Assembly (NCBI RefSeq): GCF_004337695.1
Contig: NZ_SJXJ01000016.1
Span: 34,894 to 98,893 of the forward strand
Length of the DNA stretch: 64,000 nucleotides
Direction: 5' to 3'
Source: Tenacibaculum sp. M341
GTDB taxonomy: Bacteria > Bacteroidota > Bacteroidia > Flavobacteriales > Flavobacteriaceae
The notes under the pieces were generated by a model that was given only the letters and a program-made list of their open reading frames with translations, searched no databases and was not told where the DNA came from. Of the stretch, positions 52,888 to 61,561 are shown in pieces. Each line of letters opens with the position of its first letter. The stretch's first letter is position 1. The position numbers were made by a program, and so were the translations under genes.

Positions 52888-54017
52888 TGGCTTTTCAATT
52901 AGATAATAAAACAAAAAAAAGTAGTAAAGAGTCTTCTTTTGATATAGATTCTTTACTAAAAAAAGAGATTAATATATTCGGTAGTTCTTTTTCTAATAAA
53001 AAGAAGGAAGCTTTTTACATAGAATTAAGTGTACTTTTAAATGCAGGTTTAGAGTTAAAAGATGCTTTAGAATTAATAGGAGCAGAGCAAAAAAAAGAAG
53101 CTGATAAAAAGATTTTTACATTAATTGTAGAAGAGTTGATAAGTGGAAGAAATTTATCAGACGCTATAAAAAAGCAGAAACATTTTACAGAGTACGAGTA
53201 TTATTCTGTACAAATAGGGGAGCGTACAGGTACTTTAAATAAAGTTTTTGAAGATTTAGGTGTTTTTTATCAGAGAAAAAATGAGCAAAGAAGATTAGTG
53301 GTTAATGCTTTTTCTTATCCAATAGTTGTTGTTTGTACGGCTATGTTAGCATTAATTTTTATGCTGCGATTTGTAGTACCTATGTTTGCTGATATTTTTA
53401 AGCAAAATAAAGTAGAGTTACCATGGATTACTCAAAAAATTATAATCTTATCCAATACATTTGGTAAGTATTACGGATTTGTTTTTCTTTTCATTTTTGC
53501 TCTTATTATTGCAGTAAATGTTTTTAAAAATAAATTATGGTACAAGAAATTATACACTAGTATTCTTTTAAAAATTCCTTTTGTAGGAAATTTTGTTAGA
53601 AAAATAAAGATAGCTCAGTTTACACAAGCTATAACTTTATTAGTGAGTGCTAAAGTTCCTTTGTTAAACGGAATTCAGTTGACTGAAAAAATGATAGACT
53701 TTTATCCTTTACAAAGAGCATTGAAAAGAGTGGAGGAGGGAATTTTACAAGGAAAAAGTTTACACGAAAGTATCAGTAGTGAATCAATTTTTGATCCTAA
53801 AATGGGATCATTAATTAAAGTAGCAGAAGAAACAAATCAGGTAGAAACTATTTTTAATAGGTTAACCTACCAGTATACACAAGAAATAGAACACAAATCA
53901 AAAATGCTAAGTGCCACAGTTGAACCTTTAATGATTTTAGTTTTAGGTGCCATTGTAGCAACTATCTTAGTAGCTATGTATTTGCCAATGTTTAAATTAA
54001 GTACTGTTATAGGATAA
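52887..54017 (+). CDS. gspF: GspF/PilC-type inner-membrane platform protein
   Basis: 376 residues. Two repeated T2SSF domains: EAFYIELSVLLNAGLELKDALEL with the first hydrophobic pair around 140-200, and KIAQFTQAITLLVSAKVPLLNGIQL with the last helix (ATVEPLMILVLGAIVATILVAMYLPMF). This is the usual three-helix topology of PilC/GspF proteins. It is the last gene of the plus-strand cluster half and completes the ATPase-platform-pilin set. Confidence 0.9.
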   Translation: MAFQLDNKTKKSSKESSFDIDSLLKKEINIFGSSFSNKKKEAFYIELSVLLNAGLELKDALELIGAEQKKEADKKIFTLIVEELISGRNLSDAIKKQKHFTEYEYYSVQIGERTGTLNKVFEDLGVFYQRKNEQRRLVVNAFSYPIVVVCTAMLALIFMLRFVVPMFADIFKQNKVELPWITQKIIILSNTFGKYYGFVFLFIFALIIAVNVFKNKLWYKKLYTSILLKIPFVGNFVRKIKIAQFTQAITLLVSAKVPLLNGIQLTEKMIDFYPLQRALKRVEEGILQGKSLHESISSESIFDPKMGSLIKVAEETNQVETIFNRLTYQYTQEIEHKSKMLSATVEPLMILVLGAIVATILVAMYLPMFKLSTVIG

Positions 54018-54030
54018 AAAAAGAAATGAA

Positions 54031-54753
54031 ATGAATTTATCACAAAAATTAGCTAGAAAAATAATTAAAAAATCGTTTGATTTTTCAGTGTCATTTATAG
54101 AGAAAAATCATGATATGAGACCTTATAAAAAGATTGTTTTCGACTTGAAAAAGTGTAAAGAAGACACTTTAGGAAAAGAAATAGCGAATTGTTTAGATGC
54201 ATATGGCTTAAATTTAGTTCCAAAATTTGAAAGTCACGATTTAAAACATATACTATTAGAGTACAAAATGACTCCTGAAGATGAAATTAGAATGCAGGCT
54301 TTTATGATTGGAAATGGTAATTACTCTATTCCTTCTTTTACAATTTTTATTTTCGGAGCATTTTTACTTCCTGATTTATGGAAGACTTTTTATAAAGATT
54401 TTAAAAAAGGAAGAAAAACAAAGTCAATTTCTAATTGGACCATTGAAGAGTATGCTAATAGAAATTTAAAAGAATTAAAAAAAGAGTTAATAGAATCAAG
54501 ATTAAATAATAAATTAAGTTCAACTATTAACATAATTAAAATTGTAAAAATGGGAGCTTTTACATCGATTTTATCAGGAATATTTGGAATGATATTTTGC
54601 TTACCTTTTTTGTTTTCTTCTAATATAGCTGATTTAGTTGGAGCCGGTTTTCCTTTTATAGGTGGAGCAATTTTATTTGTAGGAGGGCTTTTGATATTAT
54701 CTAATTTATCTCAGCCAAATAAAAGGATTTTATCAATTACACAAACAAATTAA
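54031..54753 (+). CDS. Coq4-like domain protein with C-terminal membrane helices
   Basis: 240 residues. His 69-Asp 70-x-x-His 73-x11-Glu 85 (in ESHDLKHILLEYKMTPEDEIRMQ) matches the HDxxHx11E metal-site motif of the Coq4 family. An unrelated-looking tail follows, with hydrophobic segments at about 95-110, 172-192 and 200-222. Coq4 proteins act in ubiquinone synthesis, but this lineage uses menaquinone, so another role is likely. It follows gspF by 13 bp but has no obvious link to secretion. Confidence 0.6.
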   Translation: MNLSQKLARKIIKKSFDFSVSFIEKNHDMRPYKKIVFDLKKCKEDTLGKEIANCLDAYGLNLVPKFESHDLKHILLEYKMTPEDEIRMQAFMIGNGNYSIPSFTIFIFGAFLLPDLWKTFYKDFKKGRKTKSISNWTIEEYANRNLKELKKELIESRLNNKLSSTINIIKIVKMGAFTSILSGIFGMIFCLPFLFSSNIADLVGAGFPFIGGAILFVGGLLILSNLSQPNKRILSITQTN

Positions 54754-55089
54754 ATGAACGAATTAGAAGAAGAATTTGGTAATAAAAAAGAAACAAACTA
54801 CAAAAAGTGGGCTTTTAGATTTTTAATCTATTTAGTTATAATGCAAATATTAACTTTTTATGTGTCTGTAAAACTGCTTAATGTTTTAATCAATCCAGAA
54901 GATTTGCTAAAAAAACTAACAATGATTTCTATAATATCTAAAGTGATATTAGTTGTTGGAATATGTATGACGGTAATGAGTATTGTAAAAAAAGAGAAAG
55001 AGAATTATCAATACTATATTTCCATTGTTGGTTACTGTATTTTTACAATATTAACATTGTTACCGTTAGTAATTAGCTATATAAAATAG
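54754..55089 (+). CDS. Small membrane protein, 111 aa
   Basis: 111 residues, three hydrophobic segments (about 22-45, 60-80 and 90-110; FLIYLVIMQILTFYVSVKLL, SKVILVVGICMTVMSIV and YCIFTILTLLPLVISYI). The N-terminus is charged (MNELEEEFGNKKETNYKKW). It starts immediately after the Coq4-like gene stop, so the two are probably co-expressed. Family not recognised. Confidence 0.6.
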   Translation: MNELEEEFGNKKETNYKKWAFRFLIYLVIMQILTFYVSVKLLNVLINPEDLLKKLTMISIISKVILVVGICMTVMSIVKKEKENYQYYISIVGYCIFTILTLLPLVISYIK

Positions 55090-55135
55090 GTCTCATTAGA
55101 GTTCTTTTTTTAAATATATAAACCTCAAAATAGAA

Positions 55136-55560
55136 TTGTGGGATAGTGTAGGTATAGGAATTATTATCGAATATCCAACAGGAGTTTTGATTTCTAACCA
55201 AATAGGAGGAACATCATGTCTACACCCTAAAGTAGAAGGTATTTACTTGCCTTTGTGTAATGATTTTTCAGAAGAAGAACACAAATTTTTGAGTCCAGAA
55301 ATAGAACTTTCAAATTATTTTATAGGAGATAAATATAAAGGAAGTGGTGCTGTGAATGGTATAGATTTAGAAGATGTAGAAAATCTGAATAAGATACTGT
55401 CCAAGAATAATTTAAATAGCTTCTTAAAAATAGATACAGAAATGAATCACATGAAGCGTGGATTAGAATTGATATTTATACAAGAAACAATAAAGACTTA
55501 ATTAAAGGTTTTGAAGAAGAAATTTTAAAAGGTGTTTTAACTTGGTCTAATAGTGATTAG
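55136..55560 (+). pseudogene. DUF6210-like gene with a frameshift
   Basis: The first frame (TTG start 55136) gives IGIIIEYPTGVLISNQIGGTSCLHPKVEGIYLPL, as in DUF6210 proteins, and a GSGAVNGIDLEDVENLN region, but it ends early at 55501 with an unrelated tail. From 55453 another frame continues the family C-terminus (EAWIRIDIYTRNNKDLIKG, then FEEEILKGVLTWSNSD) to a stop at 55560. A two-base insertion or one-base loss near 55451 explains this. It is either an inactivated gene or a sequencing error. Confidence 0.65.
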
Positions 55561-55587
55561 TAGTTTTTCTATTTTAATAAGGTTGAT

Positions 55588-55908
55588 TTAAAATCCGTCT
55601 CTGAAATAAAAAATATAAAAAGCTGTAAAAGCTAAAAATAAAATCATCATCATAAAAGATCTCTCAACAGTTGTAATCAATTTATAGGAGAGAAAAAGAA
55701 AAACCAAACAAAAAACAACTTTCCAAGTTTGAGAATGTATTTCATCAGTTCCAATAATACTAAATATAATTGCTGGAATGAATACGAGTCTATAGAAAAT
55801 TGCTTTCAATCAATTAGGAACGATAAAAAATATTTCAGGCATTGCCATGTACAAAATATGTATACTAGCAATTGATGATACTATAAAAATAAATAGCGAA
55901 AGTTCCAT
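55588..55908 (-). pseudogene. Small membrane protein gene interrupted by an in-frame TGA
   Basis: From an ATG at 55908 the minus strand reads MELSLFIFIVSSIASIHILY... to FFIVPN, then TGA (55812-55810). It continues in the same frame as LKAIFYRLVFIPAIIFSIIG... to the stop at 55588. The whole would be a ~106-residue protein of several membrane helices. A TGG to TGA change (Trp to stop) is the simplest cause. The 3' part could be separately started at a TTG (55809), but the shared frame favours one broken gene. Confidence 0.6.
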
Positions 55909-55911
55909 ATT

Positions 55912-56430
55912 TTAATTCTTACTAATTTTTTGTAGATATATTATAACAGTAAGATAATTTCTATTAGTTCTGTAATTCTTTTTCTTTTCAAAGTGTGTAG
56001 ATAATAATTTACCTAACTGCTCTTGTTCAATAAAGTTAATTAATTTTAAAAGAGTATGATAATCACCCCTAGCTTCAAAAGTTAATGTTTCCGTAATTGT
56101 ATTATTGTTTGTATATAAATGCGGAGCATTAAAATTTACAATCTGAATATTTTCAGAAGCAGAAAACCTTGTAATATTTTGTAATATGGTTTGCTGAAAA
56201 GAGTTTTCTATTGAAATATTTTTTGAAGTTAAAATAGAATCAATATGTCTGTTCTTACGCTGTAAGAAATTAATTTTAGATTCAGCATTATTTAATAAAT
56301 CCTTTTCCTTTAATAATTTTTTATACTGATTCTTATAATTGAAAGTGTTTTTAATTGCAAAATTATACACCAAAAATAAAGAAACAATAAAACCAATTAT
56401 CAACCCTATGTTCTTTTGTTTACTAGTCAT
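55912..56430 (-). CDS. PilO/GspM-like inner-membrane assembly protein
   Basis: 172 residues: one N-terminal membrane helix (NIGLIIGFIVSLFLVYNFAI), a coiled-coil stretch (YKKLLKEKDLLNNAESKINFLQRK) and a C-terminal ferredoxin-like domain (LTFEARGDYHTLLKLINFIEQEQLGKLLSTHFE) of the PilO/GspM type. It partners PilN/GspL in the inner-membrane alignment complex. Its start overlaps the upstream gene by 8 bp. Confidence 0.78.
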   Translation of the reverse strand: MTSKQKNIGLIIGFIVSLFLVYNFAIKNTFNYKNQYKKLLKEKDLLNNAESKINFLQRKNRHIDSILTSKNISIENSFQQTILQNITRFSASENIQIVNFNAPHLYTNNNTITETLTFEARGDYHTLLKLINFIEQEQLGKLLSTHFEKKKNYRTNRNYLTVIIYLQKISKN

Positions 56431-57604
56431 TCTGTTGATCTATTAAAAGTTCAAATGAGTTGGTTGCGTTTCTGTTTTTACTAAAACTGTTAATTATCAC
56501 ATTATCTATCCAGTTTTTAGATTCTAACAAATCAACAAAAACAGTAAAATCAGATTCTTTTTTCACAACACCTCTAATTAAAATTCTATTTAAATCTACC
56601 TTAATCTGTTTACCTTTTTTAAAACGACTAGTAATAGGTTGATAATTTATTTCAGATAAAGAAATAGTATTTGGTACCAATTGACCAACTTCATCTAAGT
56701 AAATAGCTAACTTCGATTGAGAAACAGATTGAATACTTTCTAAAACAGTTTCTTTCGTTTTTACTTCTTCTTGTAATGAAATCAATTGATTTTTATAAAC
56801 TTCATTAATAGATAATTCAGACTCTAAAGCTGTGACTTTTGAATAATAATTATTAAAAACAAAGAAGTTAATCAGTAAGCTAAAAAGTAAAAAGCCAAGA
56901 ATAAGAGTTAAATTAATAGTAAACTCTCTTTTTTTCTCATAATTACCAGCTAGTGTACTATTTAAATCTTCCAAGCCTAAAAAAGAACCAGTATAATACG
57001 ATAGAATTCCTCCTAAAGATAAAGTATCTAAATTAGAAATTTCTAAACCGTTAATAGAGAAATAACTTTTATCTAAATTAGTTTTTCTGATATCGATAAT
57101 TTTAGCATCTTCAATAGAAACAATACTATTAGAAGTATTAATAGAAGTATCAGGCTTAATAAAATTGAGTAAATTTTTAATAACCAAACTGCCTAAGCCA
57201 ACTCCAACTACAGCAATTCCTTTTTTCTCATATTCATCAATTAAAGTATCAATATAAGTTTTTCTTGCAATAGCAATAAAAGAATCTTCATCATTACTAT
57301 AAGTATCAAAATAAAAATCTTGAAGCGCAATATTAGGAAAAGCCTCTTGAACTAAAATAAGAGGATCTTCATTTAAAAAATCAACTTTTTTAGTAATAAC
57401 CTGTGAATTATTAATAACTAAAAAGAAATGTTTAACATCATCTTTTTTTATTTCATCAATGCTCAAAAAGCTCTGATTGTTTTTAACAACCAATTCTTTT
57501 TTCTTTTTCTCTAGCTGTAAAAGCTGTAAAGTTTCTTTTCCATTATAGTTAGCATACTCAACAGCACTAAAAACAGAACCATATGTGAATTTACGAGGAT
57601 ACAC
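56423..57604 (-). CDS. PilM-PilN/GspL-like inner-membrane protein, GTG start
   Basis: 393 residues. The first ~220 are a soluble domain of the GspL/PilM actin-like position (with ALQDFYFDTYSNDEDSFIAIARKTYIDTLIDEYEKKGIAVVGVGLG). A single membrane helix follows (INLTLILGFLLFSLLINFFVF, about 230-250), then a coiled coil and PilN-like periplasmic part. GTG start at 57604 overlaps the secretin gene stop by one base. Together with the PilO-like gene it forms the assembly platform. Assignment is by layout and context. Confidence 0.72.
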   Translation of the reverse strand: MYPRKFTYGSVFSAVEYANYNGKETLQLLQLEKKKKELVVKNNQSFLSIDEIKKDDVKHFFLVINNSQVITKKVDFLNEDPLILVQEAFPNIALQDFYFDTYSNDEDSFIAIARKTYIDTLIDEYEKKGIAVVGVGLGSLVIKNLLNFIKPDTSINTSNSIVSIEDAKIIDIRKTNLDKSYFSINGLEISNLDTLSLGGILSYYTGSFLGLEDLNSTLAGNYEKKREFTINLTLILGFLLFSLLINFFVFNNYYSKVTALESELSINEVYKNQLISLQEEVKTKETVLESIQSVSQSKLAIYLDEVGQLVPNTISLSEINYQPITSRFKKGKQIKVDLNRILIRGVVKKESDFTVFVDLLESKNWIDNVIINSFSKNRNATNSFELLIDQQND

Positions 57605-59808
57605 TAACGAATAATTGTTGGTTTAATTAATACAGATAATTTACTCTTAGAAGCAGTTCTTGTACGTTTACTAAAAAACCATTTAAGAACAGGAATTCTA
57701 GCCAGTAAAGGCACACCAGAACCCACACTATTTTTTCTATTCTCTTCTAAACCACCTAAAACTACTACATCTTGGTCACCTACTCTAATAGTAGAAGTAA
57801 ACTCGCGGATGTTCATTCCAGGAGGCGCATTTGGGTCTACTCTGTCACCATCGTTAAAAGCAGACTGCATTACATTTATATTTAACGTGATTTGTTGATC
57901 ACCAGAAACAATAGGACGAATGCCAATAGTTAAATCAGCATCAATAGGCACATAGTTGTTAGTTTGAATTGTTTGCGGATTTTGCGCTCCAATTACATCT
58001 GTTCTTTCAATTCTATAATACGAACGCTCACCGTTTGATAAAGTTGCTTGATGACCATTTAAGGTAGATAATTTAGGTGTAGAACGAACTTTTACATCTC
58101 CATTACTCTCTAAAAATTGAATTTTAGCAAAGAAATTAGGAACAACTTTCCCAACATTTAAAGAACCAAAACCATTAAATCCACCTATAATTTTATTAAT
58201 AGACGATGCACCCAAAGTTACATTAGCAGAAGGAAATAAACTACCAGAATCGTTTACTGGATTTTCACCCAAACCTAAATCAATACCTGTAGAAATACTA
58301 GATGAATTATTCACTTCTAAAATCATAACTTCAATAAGTACAACAGGTACAGGTTTATCTATTTTATTAATAAACTCTTTTAATTTTTCAATTTTTTGAG
58401 CATCACCACTCACAATAAAAGTATTGTGTTCAATATCTGTTTTAATCTCTAAATCTTTAGTTACATCTGATGGAAGAATATTAATTAAAGCTTCAGATTT
58501 AGAACTATAGTTTCCAAAAGTTTGGTTACTTCTAGTGTTAATACGTTGCTGGTTGTTAAAGTTAGAATTTCTATTATTACCGATACTACCTCCGTTATTA
58601 ATATTATTATTGAAGTTACCATTATTCCCATTAATTCCACCATTATTAAAACCAGAATTAAATCCACCACCAATACCTCCAGAAGAAAAACTACTTCTTC
58701 CTCCACCAGAACTTAAAGGTTGATTCATAACTTCAATAGAGCGGTGCATTAAAGGAATCACTACCGAACTACGTAAAGATGCTTGATCATTTTTACCAAA
58801 GTAGTAAATGTTATTTCTCTTTTTAAAAGTAAAATCAGAATCCTCTAAAATTCTAGCCAATAAATCTTCATAAGCAATACGTTTAGCTTTTACAGAAGCC
58901 TTACCAATATCTTTTAAAGGAGCATTGGTAAACATATTTACATTTAGTTGGTTTCCTATATCTTTAATAATAGAAGAAATTGGAGTATTTTCAAAGTCAA
59001 CTTCAACAATTTGTTTAGTACTATCAATTACTTTAAAAAAGAAGTTAGAACTCTGATATCTCCTAGGTCTAGTAACTCCTCCTGTGTTTCTTCCGTTTCT
59101 ATTTCCTCTATTGTTTGTAGAGGTACTAGCTTGATTGTATTCAGGAGTATCACTTTCAAATAAAAAATAACCATCTTTAGTTTCCGTAACTAATAAATTA
59201 TTAGAAAAAGCTAATTTATCCATAGCACTTTTAAAAGGCTTGTTCTTAATATATCCAGAGATTTGTTTTTTTTCTAAACCAGGAGCAAAAACTAAGTTTT
59301 TACTGGTAACATCAGTAATTTTCTTAAAAGCAACAGCCAAACTATCACCTTTTAAATCAACAGAAAACAAATCATTTAAATTATCGTAATCAACATAAAT
59401 TGATCTAGGTGTTGGTTTTTTAGGTATTGTAATTGGAGAATACTTTTTTAAAGCAATAATATTACCAGTAATGTCAAACGTAAATTTATGTTCTTTACAT
59501 AAGTATAGTATAATGTCTTTTACTTTTGCATTCGAAAAATTATGAGTTAAAGTTGTTGATTGTATATCATTAGTAACACTAATATTTACTTTTTTTGATT
59601 TTCCAACTGCTCTTACAAACGTTGAAAGTTCTGTATCACTAACATTAAAATCAACAGTTTCAGTAAGGCCACCAACTTTATTAGACAATGCATCTAATTC
59701 CGATTTTAATTTTTCTATTCGTTGAGTTTCTTTATCATTAATTTCTTGTGCAAAAACAACAGCACATGAAAACCATAAAAAAGATATTATAATATATTTC
59801 TTAAGCAT
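57604..59808 (-). CDS. gspD: GspD/PilQ-family secretin
   Basis: 734 residues. The signal peptide (MLKKYIIISFLWFSCAVVFAQ) is followed by STN/N0-like and repeated N domains, then a Gly/Asn-rich low-complexity stretch of about 70 residues (around 360-430). The secretin core has VLIEVMILEVNNSSS, the conserved STPKLSTLNGHQATL and the end VVVLGGLEENRKNSVGSGVPLL. It forms the outer-membrane channel for folded substrates or pili. It is slightly longer than a typical GspD (~650) because of the low-complexity insert. Confidence 0.9.
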   Translation of the reverse strand: MLKKYIIISFLWFSCAVVFAQEINDKETQRIEKLKSELDALSNKVGGLTETVDFNVSDTELSTFVRAVGKSKKVNISVTNDIQSTTLTHNFSNAKVKDIILYLCKEHKFTFDITGNIIALKKYSPITIPKKPTPRSIYVDYDNLNDLFSVDLKGDSLAVAFKKITDVTSKNLVFAPGLEKKQISGYIKNKPFKSAMDKLAFSNNLLVTETKDGYFLFESDTPEYNQASTSTNNRGNRNGRNTGGVTRPRRYQSSNFFFKVIDSTKQIVEVDFENTPISSIIKDIGNQLNVNMFTNAPLKDIGKASVKAKRIAYEDLLARILEDSDFTFKKRNNIYYFGKNDQASLRSSVVIPLMHRSIEVMNQPLSSGGGRSSFSSGGIGGGFNSGFNNGGINGNNGNFNNNINNGGSIGNNRNSNFNNQQRINTRSNQTFGNYSSKSEALINILPSDVTKDLEIKTDIEHNTFIVSGDAQKIEKLKEFINKIDKPVPVVLIEVMILEVNNSSSISTGIDLGLGENPVNDSGSLFPSANVTLGASSINKIIGGFNGFGSLNVGKVVPNFFAKIQFLESNGDVKVRSTPKLSTLNGHQATLSNGERSYYRIERTDVIGAQNPQTIQTNNYVPIDADLTIGIRPIVSGDQQITLNINVMQSAFNDGDRVDPNAPPGMNIREFTSTIRVGDQDVVVLGGLEENRKNSVGSGVPLLARIPVLKWFFSKRTRTASKSKLSVLIKPTIIR

Positions 59809-59814
59809 TTGTTT

Positions 59815-60744
59815 TTATTTAACTGTAAAACTTAAAGTAGTGTAGCTAGTTTCTGAGTTTGCATTTATTGCTTTAACTCTCCATTCATATTCTCCAACAG
59901 GCAAATCTCTATTAAAAGTAGCAGTGTCAACAGTTTCATCAACAACAAAACTAGTAGCAGTAGCAAAATTAGGAGTTGCTATTTGAATTTGGTATTCATC
60001 TGTATTATCCAAAGCTTCCCAAGAAAAAGCAATAGTACCAGCATCAATTTCACTTTCGTTAGCAGGAGTAGTTAAAGAAACTGTTTCTCCAGAAATATCT
60101 ACAGGTTTAACCGTAAAATTAGTAGTAGTATATCTTGTTTCAAAACCAGAATTAAGCGCTTTAATTCTCCATTGGTAAGTGCCTTCAGCTAAACTAGTGT
60201 TAAAGAAAGCGGTTTCTACACGAGTATCTACTACAAAACTGGTAGCAGAATCAAAATCAGGAGTTGCTATTTGCAGTTGATATTCATCTGCATCATTCAA
60301 TTCATTCCATGTAAATTCAACAGTTCCCACACCAACTTCACTATTTTCTACAGGAGCTGTAATAGTAACAATACCAGCAGATATATCTTCAGCTTTAACA
60401 ATAAAACTAGCAGTAGTATAATTGGTTTCAAATTCAGCATTTACACCACTAATACGCCATTGATATTCACCAGAAGCTAAATCACTACCAAAAGTAGTGG
60501 AAGTAACCAAACTATCTAGTACCACCTGAGTAGCAGATGTAAAACTAGGTTTGGCAATTTGTAAACGATATTTATCTACATTTTCTAATGAATTCCAATT
60601 AAAATTAATAGTACCTTTATCTAACACACTACCATCTGTAGGAGCTATAATCGTAACTTCTTCATTAGAAATATCTTCAATAAAGATAGCTTCACAAGCC
60701 ATGAAAATTGATAATACTAATGATGAAAATAATAACTTTTTCAT
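59815..60744 (-). CDS. Lipoprotein with three repeated Ig/FN3-like domains
   Basis: 309 residues; lipobox MACEA (Cys 17). Three copies of a ~92-residue domain follow, each with a pattern such as WNELNDADEYQLQIATPDFDSAT, FNTSLAEGTYQWRIKALN and YTT(T/L)xFTVK. Repeats 2 and 3 are more alike than repeat 1. The beta-sandwich pattern resembles FN3/Ig-like modules of surface proteins. It is 6 bp downstream of the lipoprotein gene's region and 6 bp before the secretin, so it is part of the secretion operon, perhaps a secretin-associated or substrate-binding lipoprotein. Confidence 0.7.
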   Translation of the reverse strand: MKKLLFSSLVLSIFMACEAIFIEDISNEEVTIIAPTDGSVLDKGTINFNWNSLENVDKYRLQIAKPSFTSATQVVLDSLVTSTTFGSDLASGEYQWRISGVNAEFETNYTTASFIVKAEDISAGIVTITAPVENSEVGVGTVEFTWNELNDADEYQLQIATPDFDSATSFVVDTRVETAFFNTSLAEGTYQWRIKALNSGFETRYTTTNFTVKPVDISGETVSLTTPANESEIDAGTIAFSWEALDNTDEYQIQIATPNFATATSFVVDETVDTATFNRDLPVGEYEWRVKAINANSETSYTTLSFTVK

Positions 60745-60756
60745 AGGGTTTAAAGT

Positions 60757-61482
60757 TTAAAAATCAAAACTACTTTTAGTAAGTTCTTGTTCAAGTTTTT
60801 CAGGATTTCTCTTCGTCATTTTCGTACAAACACTACCTTCATCCACAATAGTAGCGATTTTAATTTTTCTCCTTTCAGTGGCTTCCCAACAAAAAGAAGA
60901 TAGCTTATAACCAAAAATGGTAGAATTATTTAAATCTATTTTCTCTATTAATTTTCCTTTCTTATAAAAAAGAAACCATTGTTTATCATGATGATCGGTT
61001 TCTAAGTAAACAGCATCAGCATTCTTATATGATTTCATAAAAGAATTACTAGGTACAATTTGTAATCCAGATACAATAGTAGCTTGTGGACTTCTCTTTA
61101 AATAATTAAAAACAGGTTTTTGTGCATTAATGTTACTAACAACAGAAACCCTATCTTCAATATCAATATTTAAAAAAGTCGGTTTAGGTGCAATACTATC
61201 ATTGTAAACTACATTAGTAGTAACACGACTAAGTTTTGCGGCCTTTGTATACTTTTTAAAATAAGACTTAGAAAAATCTTTTTGAATAACTTTTAACCGA
61301 ACTTTGTTTTCATACTTTGGAATTCCAAAAGCTTTAAATTCAGTCTGATGAACAGATTTTTGTTTTTTACCAACAAAACCTAATTCCACGTACGAAACAG
61401 GTACGTAGTAATCATACTTTTGTGGAAGTGTGCCACAAGAAACCAAGGCACTAAGACCTAATAAAAACAGCAATTTTCTCAT
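60757..61482 (-). CDS. Lipoprotein of the secretion operon, 241 aa
   Basis: 241 residues; lipobox ALVSC (Cys 16). The mature part starts GTLPQKYDYYVPVSYVELGF and contains no recognised domain. It is the first gene of the minus-strand half of the cluster, upstream of the Ig-repeat lipoprotein and the secretin, with a promoter at 61521-61514 (TATTTTTG -7 on the minus strand). It could be a pilotin-like or surface accessory protein; this is inference from position only. Confidence 0.6.
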   Translation of the reverse strand: MRKLLFLLGLSALVSCGTLPQKYDYYVPVSYVELGFVGKKQKSVHQTEFKAFGIPKYENKVRLKVIQKDFSKSYFKKYTKAAKLSRVTTNVVYNDSIAPKPTFLNIDIEDRVSVVSNINAQKPVFNYLKRSPQATIVSGLQIVPSNSFMKSYKNADAVYLETDHHDKQWFLFYKKGKLIEKIDLNNSTIFGYKLSSFCWEATERRKIKIATIVDEGSVCTKMTKRNPEKLEQELTKSSFDF

Positions 61483-61513
61483 ATATACTTATAAATTGTA
61501 TAAAAAATATCGG

Positions 61514-61542
61514 CAAAAATAGTATAAATATTTATACTTTTG
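61514..61542. promoter_or_regulatory. Divergent promoters with an 18-bp palindrome
   Basis: The plus-strand -7 TACTTTTG is at 61535-61542 and the minus-strand -7 TATTTTTG is at 61521-61514. Between and overlapping them, 61521-61538 is a perfect 18-bp palindrome. It suggests one regulator sets both the major pseudopilin gene and the lipoprotein-to-PilO operon. Clear -33 boxes are lacking. Confidence 0.5.
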
Positions 61543-61561
61543 ACATTTCTAAACATAAACT

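Noticed and set aside
58485-58723. Several overlapping frames over the Gly/Asn-rich part of the secretin gene
   Set aside because: They arise from the low-complexity codon repeats of gspD and give biased, unstructured peptides.
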